Assembly (NCBI GenBank): GCA_964030785.1
Contig: OZ034968.1
Coordinates: forward strand, 65,697,399-65,761,398
Source: Siderastrea siderea
Lineage: Eukaryota; Cnidaria; Anthozoa; Scleractinia; Rhizangiidae
DNA length: 64,000 nucleotides
Direction of reading: 5' to 3'
Shown in pieces: positions 33,470-46,061 of this stretch (positions are counted from its first letter, which is position 1; each line of letters begins with the position of its first letter). Position numbers and translations under genes: made by a program. A model generated the notes under the pieces. That model saw nothing but the letters and a program-made list of their open reading frames with translations, made no database searches and had not been told where the DNA came from.

Positions 33470-35850
33470 GATCACTTAGAAGAACTTGTTGAAAATTGTC
33501 AATGTGCCATGCATGTGTCAAGTTCCATTTACATTAAAGCGCTATGGATTTGGCTATTGTTCTTTCATTGCACTCGATCCCTTTTTTGCATTTTCTACTT
33601 TGTTTTCTTTTTTTTCGGAGAAGTAGAGCTGATCGTCTCGGATAGCCATTCCTTTTCAAGCGCAAAAAGATTTAATATTAATTTTGCTCACAGACTTCAC
33701 CCATTTTTAAACGCTTCCGGCTGGGAAATAAGACGCGATTGATTCAGTTTTCGTTGTGTGAAGTTATAACTTTCTACTTTTTTAACAGAAATGTTTCTCA
33801 GCTCCATAAAAAAATCTTACATCTGGCATTGTAAAGTTTCCTAGTTAAAAAAAAACAGGCCACATATTTTTTGGAAGGTTAATTTCTGCGGTATCAGTGT
33901 TTGCTTGTTCTAAGCAGAATGTAAAACTTGATACAAAATAGCCTTTTTAAAACGCTTCTTCACTGATCACTTTTGCTTAAATAATTTTACATATATACTT
34001 CTCATGCCAGGTGGTTTATAATGCGCCTGAATTTGCGGAAGTTTATTACGAGAAAAATTGAAGTTCACTATTCTCGACAATCTGAGAAGCCAAATGTCAT
34101 ACAGTGATGTCTGAGAGTAACAACTATATGATTTGAGTGTTTGTTAATTTTTTGTGAAATTAAGACAAGTAATGCTTTTATCAAGAAAAAGATTTTAAAA
34201 ATTTTAAAATGCTAACAATCCGCATGCGCGAGCCACTTGAGTTATGTTGCCACCCACCAAAATGTACGTCACCACCTGACAACGACTTTTTCTAGACACC
34301 ATAAAATCATGAAGAACCGAAATAAAAGAGACACACGTTCTGCGTATCTTTTGTGAGTTGGCTTTGATGCGTAAAATTGAAATTAATTTGCTGACAGCCG
34401 AATTTTTGATTTTGCAACCACAAAAATGTCTATAAGTTAAAGGCGTTTACTCAGCATTTTTCAAAGTTTAGGACGCCATGTTTGTTGCTGGGCAAACATG
34501 GCAAATATCGACCAATATCGCCGAACACAGTACACCCCCGTTTCCCGGCTATGTCGAATAATCCTGGTTACCTCGAATCCCCCGCTTTCTCAGCTCGAAC
34601 TGAAACATGTTTCCATAACATTTGCTTCGTCTTCTTCTTTCATTTACTGTTTCCTTTCTGGAACTCGGTTTGCCGAATCCCCTCCCTTCGATCGAAACAT
34701 GTTCGTTGGATATGTAGTGCGATACACCTCAACCAACACCTGGAAGAACTTTTCGAAAACTAACAATATGCCATTTATGTGCCGGCTATTATTTACGTTG
34801 AAGCTCTGTGGATTTCGCTATTGTCCTTCATTGCTTCAGTTTTTATCCGGTTTGGTTTTTTCGGGGAAGTAGCCGATCGTCTCGGACAACATGGATTCAT
34901 TTTCAAGCGCATAAAGATTTAACCATACTAAAAAGCTTCGCCCATTTTTAAACACTTCGGTCTGAGAAATGAGAACTACACTGAGCTACATACAATAAGA
35001 CGAGCTAATAACGACTCAATTTTTTTCTTACCCTTTCTGTTCTTGTTATTTGTCAACTTGACGTATTCAGTTTTTTCTGTGAGAAGTTATAAATTTCTTA
35101 TTTTTCAAAGTAAAGGAGTCTAAGTTCTCAGTAAACAAACCTTGGATCCGGCGTCGTGAAGTTTTCTATTTAAAAAAGAAGGGATATTTTTTGGCCTTTT
35201 CTCTTTTTTTTTTTTTTTTGCCCAACGTTTATTTCTGTATCACAATGTTTGCTCGCTCTGAACAGACCGTGAAACTGACAGAATATGAAATCACATTTCT
35301 AGAAGGCTTCTTCACTGATCACTTTAACAAATGTCTATCATTTTACATATAACAAATTTCATGTCAGGCGGATTATACTGCGCCTGAATACGCGGAAAGT
35401 TTATAACAACGAGAAAAATTAAAGTTGATCATTCTCGACACTCCGAAACTTCAAATGTCATGCAGTGATGTCTCACTTATCTATTTGATTGAAAGTTTGT
35501 TTAGTTGTTGTTAAATTAAGACCAGCAATGCTTTTATCGAGGAAAGAATTTTAAAATTTTAAAATACTGAAAATCCGCATGCGCAAGCCACTTGAGTTAT
35601 GTTGCCACCCACCAAAATGTACGTCACCACCTGACAACCACTTTTTTCTAGATACCATAAAATCATGAAGAGACACACGTTCTGCGTATCTTTTGTGAGT
35701 TGGCTTTGATGTGTAAAATTGAAATTAATTTTCTGACAGCCGCGTTTTAGACATTGCAACCACAAAACGTTATATTTGTGCGTTGATGTGATATGAGCCG
35801 TTTACTGCGTATTTTTCGTGGTTTTGGACACCATGTTTTTTGCTAAGCAA
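33470..35850 (+). repeat. Diverged tandem duplication, about 1.25 kb
   Basis: 33470-34495 and 34730-35850 are collinear. Shared blocks include GATCGTCTCGGA, TTTTCAAGCGCA, GAGTTATGTTGCCACCCACC and GTACGTCACCACCTGACAAC. Copy D (49700-50170) carries the beginning of the same block. The copies differ by many small changes, so the duplication is old. Overlapping open frames at 34482-34872 do not correspond between copies and are not considered genes. Confidence 0.7.
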
Positions 35851-36840
35851 ACCCCCACTCAAACAAAGCATGACAACAGGAAACAATGTTGCACAATTTA
35901 CACTTGATGATAAATTTTGTTTTTAAATTAGAATAAAGAAAACTTGACTCTTTTAAAATAGATGACCAACATGATAGAATTACTAAAGTAATTACAGCAT
36001 GGACAGCTAATTTAATTGCGTGTAGAAACCCAAAGAGACGATTCTCAAACACCAATAATGTTTTATGTTTTCGTGTCAAGTTTAGCTCTATAAACAAATC
36101 AATAAAACAAAATTTGACACAACTCTCGCTATCTCCAACCTCTCACCATCTCGAATAATTTTTCGCTTCTCTTGAGCGTTCGAGAAAACAAGTAAACTAT
36201 TAGAGTGAATTCGTATAACCCGTTTCTTATATAGAAACTGAGCACGCACAACTGAAACCATTGTTTCAAATTCCTTATTCCCAACATTTGAAAATAACAA
36301 GCCTTAAAATGAGCTATTCTTTTCTTTCACTGTTTGCATACCGGCGTCAGAAAGTACCGGCACAAGCGTTTCTCTGCCACAGGCGTCAGAAAATCAGCTT
36401 TTTAATATAACGCAGGGCCGCATGTGGGTTACGCGAGAGAGGCGTTGAACTAAATTTTAGTTCACTATTCCCTGTTCAAAATGTCGAAAGTCGCGTGATA
36501 CAGGTACATGTAAAGCGAGCTGGAAATGACAACTTGAAACCTAGTGTACCAAGTATTAGTTTTCTGCAGTTATACGCCGTATCTTTTTTAAAATGCTTAT
36601 TTTCTTTGGCGTATGCTGAGCACAGGTACGCACAGGAAACGCCTTTCAACCGGTCTAAATCTAAATCTTATACTCTGCAATCTCCCACATGGGATATATG
36701 TGCACAGGGAACGGTCAGCGGTTAGTCAGTCATAGTAATGGCTTTTACTGATTAAATCGTTAATGTCTTGGTCTCGCATGAGGGTGGACTTAAAGCAGTC
36801 AACAGAGGAAGCGTTCCGAATATGAGGGGGCAGAATTAGA
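35851..36840. other. Intergenic or intronic, nothing recognised
   Basis: I see no gene or structured repeat. Short open frames on both strands lack domain-like features. Confidence 0.35.
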
Positions 36841-37830
36841 ATATTAGAATATTGTGCGCCTCATTGGCATAAAGGAAACGGGTTATACGAACACAGGTTA
36901 TATAAACACCCAGGCGTTGCTCTTTCGTAGAACGTGGTGCGCCTGGAGTTGTGGGACGTTTGAGGAGAATATACGGTTCGTCTCCTTCCAATCAAGCCCC
37001 GCGCTCCTGTTCTCCCCGTCAATGAAAGACAAAGGAGCCTGGAGACGAGGCAGCCAAAACAGCAGAAAGCTATGCGCTACACTAAGTTTCTGTCAATCCC
37101 TGTACACTCAAACTAGAATATAAACTTTCTACTTTATTTCAAACCAAAACGGTTAAAAAAATAACGGTCATTAGAATATTATGCGCCTCGATGGCATATA
37201 GGAAACGGGTTATACGAATTCACTGTATTGTATTTCAATAATTGTCGTACTCAGGAGTCATACTGTTGATGGGGAATTTAAGCTACTGTATTCTTGAATT
37301 AAACATGAACCGTTCAACTCGAGCAAACAAGGTGATAATCACATTCTAAAATGTATGAGACTTTCATATTTTCGATCTGTTAATTTGAATGAGTCTTTTA
37401 CTCCGCCGGAATTACTTTTGGGCGGTGGCCGAGAAACTAGGAGGTCTAACAGCCTAAAACCTGTAGCATCCTTATTCAGATCAAGGACTTATGGACTCCT
37501 GTTTAGACCAAACAAGGTATAATTATTCAGTCAAAATCCCAGCTTCCAACCCAAAATGGCTACCTATAAACACCCAGGCGTTGCTCTTCCGTAGAACGTG
37601 GCGCGCCTAGAGTTGTGGGACGGATGAGGAGAATATACGGTTCGTCTCCTTCCAATCAAGCCCCGCGCTCCTGTTCTCCCCGTCAATGAAAGACAAAGGA
37701 GCCTGGAGACGAGGCAGCCAAAACAGCAGAAAGCTATGCGCTATACTAGGTTTCTGTCAATCCCTGTACACTCAAACTACAATATAAACTTTATACTTTA
37801 TTTCAAACCAAAACGGTTTAAAAAAATACT
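36841..37830. repeat. Two direct copies of a 265-bp segment plus a third partial block
   Basis: 36896-37160 and 37564-37828 are near-identical. They share ACACCCAGGCGTTGCTCTT and ACGGTTCGTCTCCTTCCAAT and end in ACCAAAACGGTT. A flanking block (ATTAGAATATT, GCGCCTC, GGAAACGGGTTATACGAA) occurs at 36843 and again at 37171. The pattern fits a segment duplicated with part of its flank. No protein is evident. Confidence 0.7.
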
Positions 37831-38935
37831 ATTCGAGGCCGTATACACCCTTATAATCATGTAAATTATATAAAGGAGTATTCCCCCTGCCATCCCAACG
37901 GGATGATCTCAATGGGATTAACCGTTAGCCGTAAAACAACCAAAAATGTAGTCGTTAGGCGTAAAAATTGAATTTTTTTATCGTTAGTTGGAAAAAAAAA
38001 ACCTTAAAATATTTTCGTAGCCACGATTTGCTATTTTTAAAGTGTCAAGATCTCTTGTTGAGACGGTTTTTTGTGTCTTGTCTCGTGACTAATGTGGTTA
38101 CGACGGCTACACGTCCTGCCCTGGCACCAAAGAAAAGCAAAAATTACAATTCATTATATTAATATGTAATAATTATTATTATTATTATCATTATTATTAA
38201 TTTTTCTTAATAATAATAATTTTATGTATAACTCAGGGAATATTTACAACAAAATTGCTAACTATTAACATAATCTAATGAAAAACCTTATGTACATTTA
38301 ACATTAACGAGCGGATCCGTTCGGATAGTTCGCAGTTGTTTTTTAGATGTTAGTACTATTTTGCTTCCGCTGTCTTTGTTGTTCAGTGTATATCAGTGGG
38401 TTATCAAGAGCAGGATGTGGTTGCATGATAGAGAGCGTCACTATTAAATGGATAACAGGCAGATCAAAATTAAAGAATAACGGGGAGACCACGATTGTCG
38501 GGTTTAGAGGAAGTAGTCTCGCATTTGAAAAGAAATATGCCATCATAAGTCTGGGAAATCGTGTTTTTTTTTTCGTAGTAATAGAATGAATGTAGAATTA
38601 AGAATACGTACATAATTAAAGAGAAACAGACGTTGGGCTAGTTTTCGCGTGTATATAAGTTGTTTGAGTTTATTTAAAAACTTGAGATTGACAATAACAC
38701 GTTCGTGTCAGAAATCATGCCAACATTGCACGTATGTAAACATTCTACTAATTGAATTATGAAAATCAAATTTAAATAGCTTTTCGTGCCAGGAAAAGCT
38801 CACGAATTAGATCGTTCTAAAAGGCTAAGCGAAAGAAAACACAAAACATTTTTGCAGCTAAATGAGAAGGATTTCAAGAATCCTTCTGGTGATCATCAAT
38901 GAACAAACATCATTTGGGAAGTTCAGAATAACGAG
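37831..38935. other. Non-coding with AAT microsatellite
   Basis: A TTA/AAT-rich imperfect microsatellite occupies 38160-38222. The rest has no recognisable gene. An 80-codon open frame at 38347-38589 shows no domain. Confidence 0.4.
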
Positions 38936-38939
38936 TTAA

Positions 38940-41056
38940 GGTGGCTCCATACAGTTTCTCATCAGTTTCAACAGACAAATATACATAACTTTTTTGATGA
39001 TTTTCAGGACATTAATTTACATTTCCCTAGGGAAAAGCTACAAAAACAACTAGCCTAGCCTTTATAGTTTTCACAAAAGTCACAATTTCTGGACCTGGCC
39101 CGTTTCCATGGCAACCACTGATATAGTTATTTGGCTCATTTTTTAAGCTTACCCAGTTTCTTCACGTCATTTCTTGGTTTTTACACGGTGAATTTTCGCT
39201 ATTTTTGTTGTAGAGATGTTGTCGTTTGAGAAGTCTCAGCTGGCAAAGCTGTGAGAAATTTTGTACATAAGTTTTGTCAGAATAGTAAATTTCCGTTTTC
39301 GACGATTAATGCAGAAGTGCATGCACAAAAATTACTGTTAGTTTAGTATTACTGAAAAACACAAAAATTCTACAAATGTTCCAATTTTAAAAAAATTTCA
39401 CCGAGTGGAACACGCGCAATTAGCGTTTGAAAATGCCTTAAAAGCCACCTTTTTTCTTCACGTTACCAAAATAAAAATTCTTCACGTTACGGGGTTGCGC
39501 ATGCTCATGATTCCTTTTGCGTGGACAAGCGTGGACAGCACGCGGGTAAGCGGTAGAAAAGCTTTTCTAAAGCTTTTCTTTCCAAAGAACAACATTTTTC
39601 TGGACAACTGCTTTCCTTTACTGTAAAGGATCCATGTGACCAAAAAAATTCGCAAAAATATAGAAAGAAACGAACAAACAAACAAAAAAGAAGAAAATTT
39701 ATACCGATTCGCGATATTAAAACTCGAACGAAGCCGCCACTTTATTGCCAGCAGCAAAAAATTTCCTTTAAGTTTCCAGAACGCGGAATCATTAAACCGC
39801 TTTCAGTTTCATTTTTACCATCAACAACCGTTCTTCAAGAAAAAACTAAAGCGGTCATGTTTGCTCTTAGAACATCTTTTGGTATGCTACCCAAGAAAAG
39901 CAGGGAAGCTCGTCCTTTTTATGTTGTAAGCTCAATGTTTTGTCTGCCGAGACTCGCGTTGTTTCTTAGCGGCTACTTGCGTGTTTGTTAACTGCATGGA
40001 ATAGCAAAGAGAGTTCAATTTATATTTAAAGGCAGACGTTGGAGAAAGGGAACAAAAATGTCCACAGGAAATTATACGTTCTGAAAAGGACCACATTATT
40101 TTTCTGCAAGGTTCAACAAGTCAACAGAACGCCTGCGAAACGCCGACTGTTTTAGAACCGGCCGTCAACTCGATACTCATCCTTTATTCGTTCACTGAAT
40201 GCCGTCATTCTAGGCATAATTTTTCGTAAAAATAAAAATTGTATTTGAGCTTAGGTACAATTGAACTTTTTTCAATTTTCGGTTTTATTTTAGACCACCG
40301 ATGTTTTTGAAGTCGCACATTGTCAACACAAGTGAAACTTAGATCAAAAGCTACTGGTGACTGATAAATAGACACTCAAATATAAGTGTCCTTTTGAGTT
40401 TCAACTTCGATCAAAATTCAATGACAACTGTTACCTCGTTACAAGTGTGTAATCTATTCATCGCTCAATAAAATTCACAAGTCAGCTGTATTTTGCTGAA
40501 ACCGTATGAGAACGGCCGTAGAGACAATTTACTCGACAAAAAATAGACGGTTTGTTAGAAAGGCAAAAACTAAAGCACTTTCCCCCAAAATTACTTACAA
40601 TTAGGCCCGATCCAAACAAACTTAAGCTTCTCATCCCAGAGATTCTCGACAGCTGACCTGGACAGCACTGATATTTTAAGTTGAGAACGGAAAGAAGTTC
40701 TTCACGCATAATTCTTGAAGGCGCGTAATAATTCGTGCAACGTTTTCAGTCCTCTCTGTGTTGCTTGAACTTAAAGATCGCAATCAATCCAGTCCTACAA
40801 TCGTAGAACAATCGTATGACTGCAACTGTCAGCTATAAAAGCGATTAAACTAAAGGCTTTTCACAATTTCACTGCTATGTGCTCGACACTTTTGAAAAGG
40901 TAAGCCATAAAGATGCCTCAATCAGACTTTGGAAAAGTTCGCCTGGGAGGTTGATTGGCACATGTCATCTGACTTGGACTGTCGCGCTCCTCGCGCGCGC
41001 GCTTGTACCAATTTCGTTCCCATTCCTCGCGCGCTGAAAAACTATATGGAGCCACC
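38940..41056. mobile_element. 2.1-kb non-autonomous relative of the 13-kb TTAA element
   Basis: TTAA flanks both sides (38936-38939 and 41057-41060). The ends are GGTGGCTCCATACAGTTT and, on the other strand, GGTGGCTCCATATAGTTT. The right end read inward (GTTTTTCAGCGCGCGAGGAA, then TGGG) aligns with the left end of the 13-kb element (a GTTTTTTTGGGCGGGCGAGG stretch, then CATGGG), so the two elements share an end type and lie in opposite orientation. No transposase is present. Open frames up to 97 codons are unconvincing. Confidence 0.7.
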
Positions 41057-41060
41057 TTAA

Positions 41061-42075
41061 ATCGTCAGATCAATGTCATAACCACGAATACATTCAACTG
41101 TGGGAACTACGAAATTAAACTGACATGAACTACAGAAACCAAAAACACTTAAATAACGGTCGATTCTGGAGAGCGCAATAACGGGAAAGAGTCAGGACTC
41201 TTCTGGCAATGATGCATCGAATATTTAATTTATTAAATACGCGCGTACGGGGGAAATCCTGACTGGCCGATAATTCCGAGCAACATATATATAAGCTCAA
41301 AGTAAACCGCATAAAACTCATAAAACTGAAAGCTGTAAATAAACCCTTGAACATCTGTAAGATCATGATGTGGATGATTTTTGATAGTTTATAACTTAAA
41401 CCCGTACCAAATGAAAACATACACCGAAGCGCCTTTCGTGGACTTTATTTATTAATTATGACCAATTATCTCCCCCAGTCAACTTATGTATAAAGAAATG
41501 TTTGCGCTTGTAGATCAGAAACATCAACACACAAAGACTTCTTTGCAATCTTTTCGACAGCAACTAAAGTTAACAACCATTTTCTTTCCTCGTCCAGCTG
41601 TTCCTAACCCGCTGGCGAACGCCAACCTAAACTGAAGACCAACTAGTCCTAACACGCACCTGAGTAAACATTTCCTTCCGATTCCTTCCTGCGCTGCCTT
41701 TGCAAATCAAAATCTACAGTATTTTCGAGGATCCAAACACTCCGATTAATTCTTCATCCACACAAACAGCGCAAAACTTCGTTGAGAGCCCGTCAAAACT
41801 TGCCCATTTATACACTTCGAAGGATTCTACTTTGAATGGCTGTGTGGGCTTGTTGCCAAAGAGTTAACACAACTCCGCGCGACGCCAGGACAGCCCCAAT
41901 AGTTCTCCGTTGCTATAGCAACTGCGAACTAAAAATGGTAAAAGTTAAAAAATTCTCAACTTACAAGCTACCCGAATTTAAAAATATGTTTTAAAAATAG
42001 TTGTTCAAGAATAGGCACTCTGTAATGAAAAGCTTAAGAGGTATAACAATTACTGTAAAAGTTATGTATATTTAA
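41061..42075. other. Intergenic or intronic, nothing recognised
   Basis: There is no gene, RNA gene or strong repeat. A 96-codon minus-strand open frame (41130-41420) has no recognisable features. Confidence 0.35.
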
Positions 42076-42192
42076 CAATTATTCTACGAGGGCGCGCTGG
42101 ATATCGAATGATAGATAACCAACGAGGCGCGTAGCGCCGAGTTGGTTATAATCATTTGATATCCAGCAAGCCCGAGTAGAATAATTGTTTTA
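42076..42192. mobile_element. Hairpin MITE
   Basis: AACAATTATTCTAC at the left is complementary to GTAGAATAATTGTT at the right, and the pairing continues inward (CTGGATATC against GATATCCAG, CCAAC against GTTGG) to a GGCGCGTAGCGCC core. The whole 117 bp folds as one imperfect hairpin. A similar hairpin with an AACAATTATCCTG end sits at 45903-46022. Confidence 0.7.
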
Positions 42193-43656
42193 TTAAAAAC
42201 TTAACCACTATTAAAAAAAAGTCAAGAAAGAAAGGGAAAAATGAGAAAAGAAATTTAAACGGAACAAGAATCGCTCACATGACTGAACGAAAAAGGCGCC
42301 AAAACCTTGCGAAGTGTTGCAGCGTTTCATTGGAAAGCTGAATGAGTCAATGAAAACTGCTCGAAAGTGAACAAGGTAGCACAAGTTTTGGAAAGAAATC
42401 TTCTAATTATTGGCTTTGAAATATGGTACATGTTTGATTTTTCCTGAAACATTGTTGTTATCATCGTTCAAAGCGGGTTGAAGCTGTACAATTTCACCAT
42501 ATTAGCTGCTGGAGTTGAAACTGAACAAGTTTGTAATCTGTTCGCACAACGGAGCCATCATGTGCGTGTTTCATCGAACTGAAGACAGAACAAATTTGAA
42601 CTTGAAGAGGTAATTTCCATGCAGCTCAGAAGCAAGATTACTGTAGTGAGGAACATTAGAAGTCACCGTCATAGTTTGTTAAATGCAAAGTGCAAAATGC
42701 AGTTGTTCTCGGTTTAGAGGTTGCGGACGGAATGGTAAGCTTAAAAACAACATTCAAACAACTGGAAAAGCGATTCAACTCCGTTTACATGGCATCCGAT
42801 TTCTATCTGAGCATTTGGAACTGTTGGAACACAGAGCTACAACGAGTGCAGGTAAACCAGTGTCAATTTTGCGTGTTAAAGGCGAAAAAAATCTCGCCCT
42901 TCCTTCCTTCTTGGTAGTTTGCAGCTGTATTTTTTTAGTACTTGTTTAGACTGCTTCATGATTTTCGCACCGACTCGCCATGAATGTGTGATAGTTTTTA
43001 TTAAATGCTCCTGCCCCATTTCACTGTGTTTTATTTTATGTCTTGTCTTGATATTTTGAAGTGGAAAGCTTTCCTGATAAAACCTACCGTGTTTAATTTC
43101 AATGATCGACGTGACGATCGATGAAAGAAATTAATTGTAAACACGACGCTTAATGCTTAAATTTCTATTTCTGCACAGTTTCTTCAAACAGTTTTGACTT
43201 GTGTTAGACGACGCTGTTAGTGATGCTTTTTGGTGACGATGTTGGCATTTCTGCTTAATTTAAATTCGCTGTCAAGTAATTTTTCTCGTCCATTTTTATC
43301 GCCGGGTTGCTCGCGAGGAAAAAACTTTCAGCTCACTTTGTTGTTGAGTGTTCATTGACCATATTTGTCGCAGCAGGTATATGAGCTGATAGCCTAGCCC
43401 CGTTCAGCCAATCAAAGTGCTAGAAATCCAATATACCTAGTCCAGTTTTTAATAAATATTATTATTATTATTATTATTCATCCCGGGATGGTCCTAAAAC
43501 CTTAAATGTGTATCACGACAATGGCAATTAATTTTTAACTTTTTAAAACAATGGAAATTAATTTTGAAGGTTTCTGTTAGCCGTAAAGGAAAGAAATTAA
43601 CCGTTAACTGTAAAAGCCACCACCCCATTGAGACCCCCCAAGGGAGTGGGGGAGGT
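42193..43656. other. Intergenic, weak coding signal only
   Basis: A 75-codon frame (42690-42917) reads GLEVADGMVSLKTTFKQLEK and has a plausible helical composition, but I recognise no family and see no flanking splice sites that define an exon. A TTA microsatellite lies at 43460-43479. Confidence 0.3.
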
Positions 43657-44969
43657 CATCCTCGGAGACCCAGGGGCAGCTAGTCGGGACGACGGGGTTT
43701 TCATGGGCGAAAGTTTACAACAAGAGCGGGAGAGCCCCTGGGCACTTACTCTTACCGAACGAGTTCCAGAAGCGTTTGAAATCCCGCCTTCTGATTGGCC
43801 AGAAAAATTTTTTTCTGGCCAATCAGCGAAGAGGAACAGCCAGGCGACTCTCATGTCTTCTTACACGAGGTTGTTTTCCTCATCAATCGCCGTAGTAGCG
43901 TGGTCCGTTCAACGGGAACATTTTTGAGGAGAGCTTCAGAAAAAAAAATACTAAATAAATAAACGAAGTCGAAGAAATCGCAAACTATAACGTGGCCGGA
44001 AGAAAAAAAACACTCAGCGGGATTTTTCACGAAGGACTTATCGAAGGTATCGTAAATTTTTAGAGCTAACGACTCCCCTTTCTCAAGTGTTGCATGAGGC
44101 TAATAGCTACTCGAGTAAACGATGTTACTAATTATTTCTCCTTGTTCGTTGAACTACGTCTGAAACTCTCCGATGCACGGGCCACGCAACTATGTCGATC
44201 GAGCGTGGGAACCACAGTTAACCAAGGCGTAATATGAGTGTTTGTAGGGAGCTGAAATTCGATCGAAAATAATCGGCGGTTTTCCGCTGAAAATGCATTA
44301 AAATGGAAATACATTTCACAAACATTACCTGCTGTGTGTTTGCTGTGTTTTTATTGCTTTTCCGAGCTTCTGGAGGCTGATCTGGGCGATTTTCTGCTTA
44401 ACGGTCGATGCGAGGTCATGTCACGTACTAGAGAGAACTAGTCTCTAGTACGTGACATGACACGCTCGATCAACAAAGTTGCGTGGCCCGTGCATCAGAG
44501 ATGGAAAGTTTCAGACGAAGAAGGACAAATAATTAGTTACATTGGAGAAAGGGGAAGTCGCTAGCTCTAAAAATTTGCGTTACCTTCGATAAGTCCGCCG
44601 TGAAAAATTCCCTGTGAGTGTTTGTTTTCTTGCGGCCACGTTATAGTTTGCGATTTCCTCGACTTCGTTTATTAATTTTTTTTTTTCTGAAGCTCTCCTC
44701 AAAAATGTTCCCGTTGAACGGGCCACGCTACTACGGCGATTGATGAGGAAAACAACCTCGTGTAAGAAGACATGAGAGTCGCCCGGCTGTTCCTCTTCGT
44801 TGATTGGCCAGAAAAAAATTTTTCTGGCCAATCAGAAGGCGGGATTTCAAACGCTTCTGGAACTCGTTCGGTAAGAGTAAGTGCCCAGGGGCTCTCCCGC
44901 TCTTGTTGTAAACTTTCGCCCATGAAAACCCCGTCGTCCCGACTAGCTGCCCCTTGGTCTCCGAGGATG
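43657..44969. mobile_element. 1.3-kb palindromic foldback element
   Basis: The arms 43657-44213 and 44462-44969 are inverted copies with few differences. Outer ends are CATCCTCGGAGACC and GGTCTCCGAGGATG. Each arm contains its own small hairpin, GATTGGCCAGAAAAA against TTTTTCTGGCCAATC (43794 and 44800). The 248-bp spacer contains another short palindrome around GTACGTGACATG (44405-44452). Minus- and plus-strand frames in the two arms mirror each other and are not genes. No target duplication was established, partly because a TA repeat abuts the right end. Confidence 0.75.
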
Positions 44970-44981
44970 GGGGGAGGTAGG

Positions 44982-44983
<2 letters not shown>

Positions 44984-45019
<36 letters not shown>
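44984..45019. repeat. TA microsatellite
   Basis: An uninterrupted TA run abuts the foldback element. A shorter TA run lies at 45264-45280. Confidence 0.9.
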
Positions 45020-45020
<1 letters not shown>

Positions 45021-45902
45021 CTAACTGCAGACAGTACTGTTTCAGCCTTTTGGGCCTTATTAGTGCAGTGCTGATGCTAGAGTTGAGGTTAGCGGCTATA
45101 TCGCCACCTCAGACGATCCCACACATGTGGTATCATCGTACCATGTCAGAGTGCTCAAACTAGTAAACTAGTGAGCTACGCATGCGCGCTAGCGACAATG
45201 GCACACTCTAGATAGAGTGCTCAATTTGGACATGAAAGCATAGCTTTGTATGCCAAAGAGCAATATATATATATATATTTATTATTCAACAAATTGTCAC
45301 CATGCCCATATATGGTAAGGACGCCCTCAATATCTGTCATCCTACATGACAGATATCCTGCGATATACGTAAATGACCATATTTGGAAGTGCACTGCAGC
45401 TTTTCTTTCATGGCTTGTTTGGCGGCCATTTTGAAAAGCGAGGCAGTTTTAGCAGTGTTCTCCGTAAATTTTGACTCTCTGGAAGAAACTTTCCACGATT
45501 AAATACTCTCAAAAAGTCAACAAGTATTTGCTTCAGCTCACAAAGATATCCAGAAGTTAACTTGGAATTTTCAAAGTGAGAACTCAACCAAGAAAATGCT
45601 ATTGCGAACGAAGCAGCACACTTGCTCACGGAAAGTTGTAAAGACTAAAGTTGAAAAGATTTTAATTTACAGGAAGAGGACTTATTCTCGGTAAGGTAGC
45701 AATATTTTTTTCGTTTGTCTTGTCATTTCCAAACATGAGTTTGTAAATAAGTCTTTTTAAGTGAACGGTAGTAAACTTCGATTTCTTGAAATTCTGTTTT
45801 GATTTTTATTAAGCTTATGTGTTGCTAGCTTTTAGCGTTTTTATCATAGAGCCGTAGTTTTTCTCGTTCTGAAAGTGGTAGGCGATGGGAATTTGTTGAA
45901 TA
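45020..45902. other. Intergenic or intronic, one unrecognised minus-strand frame
   Basis: The minus strand is open for 73 codons at 45408-45629 (pieces CAASFAIAFSWLSSHFENSK and ELKQILVDFLRVFNRGKF) with a fairly protein-like amphipathic composition. I cannot name a family. An ACTAGTAAACTAGTGAG palindrome lies near 45159. Confidence 0.3.
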
Positions 45903-46022
45903 ATAAAACAATTATCCTGCTCAATCTTGCGGAATACCCCCTGATTTAGCCAACTCGGCCTACGGCCTCGTCGGCTAAGTATCAGGTGATATTCCGCGCG
46001 ATTTCTCAGGATAATTGTTAAA
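45903..46022. mobile_element. Hairpin MITE just upstream of the ligand exon
   Basis: AACAATTATCCTG pairs with CAGGATAATTGTT, and the arms continue inward (GCGGAATA with TATTCCGC, GCCGA with TCGGC) around a GGCCTACGGCC core. The element ends 37 bases before the acceptor AG at 46058-46059. If the intron model is right, the branch region lies at or inside its right end. Confidence 0.7.
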
Positions 46023-46057
46023 TATTTGTATTAACGAATCTGTTTTGTCTGATCCAT

Positions 46058-46059
46058 AG
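46058..46059 (+). other. Predicted splice acceptor of ligand exon
   Basis: The sequence CTGTTTTGTCTGATCCATAG precedes AAATG. Splicing the MESK exon found in copy D (phase 1, ending in a lone G) to this site would give GAA ATG, which keeps the ligand frame. Confidence 0.45.
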
Positions 46060-46061
46060 AA

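Larger units (their letters stand above)
32488..33960 (+). repeat. R1 repeat, copy B/C continuation with promoter and exon 1
   Basis: The sequence after the TTAA continues the R1 copy interrupted at 19399: AGCACAGGTGCTCAATAGG and TCATTCCTTCCGTGA are in register with copies A and D. It then runs through a TATA box (33300), a short exon and a splice donor (33400), and intron sequence also found at 49640-50170. Confidence 0.75.

Noticed and set aside
34482..34872. Two overlapping plus-strand frames as a gene
   Set aside because: They are not conserved in the tandem copy, overlap each other, and contain no recognisable motif.
43597..45020. Paired open frames in both arms at 43.6-45.0 kb
   Set aside because: They are mirror translations of one palindromic element, with no domain or start context.
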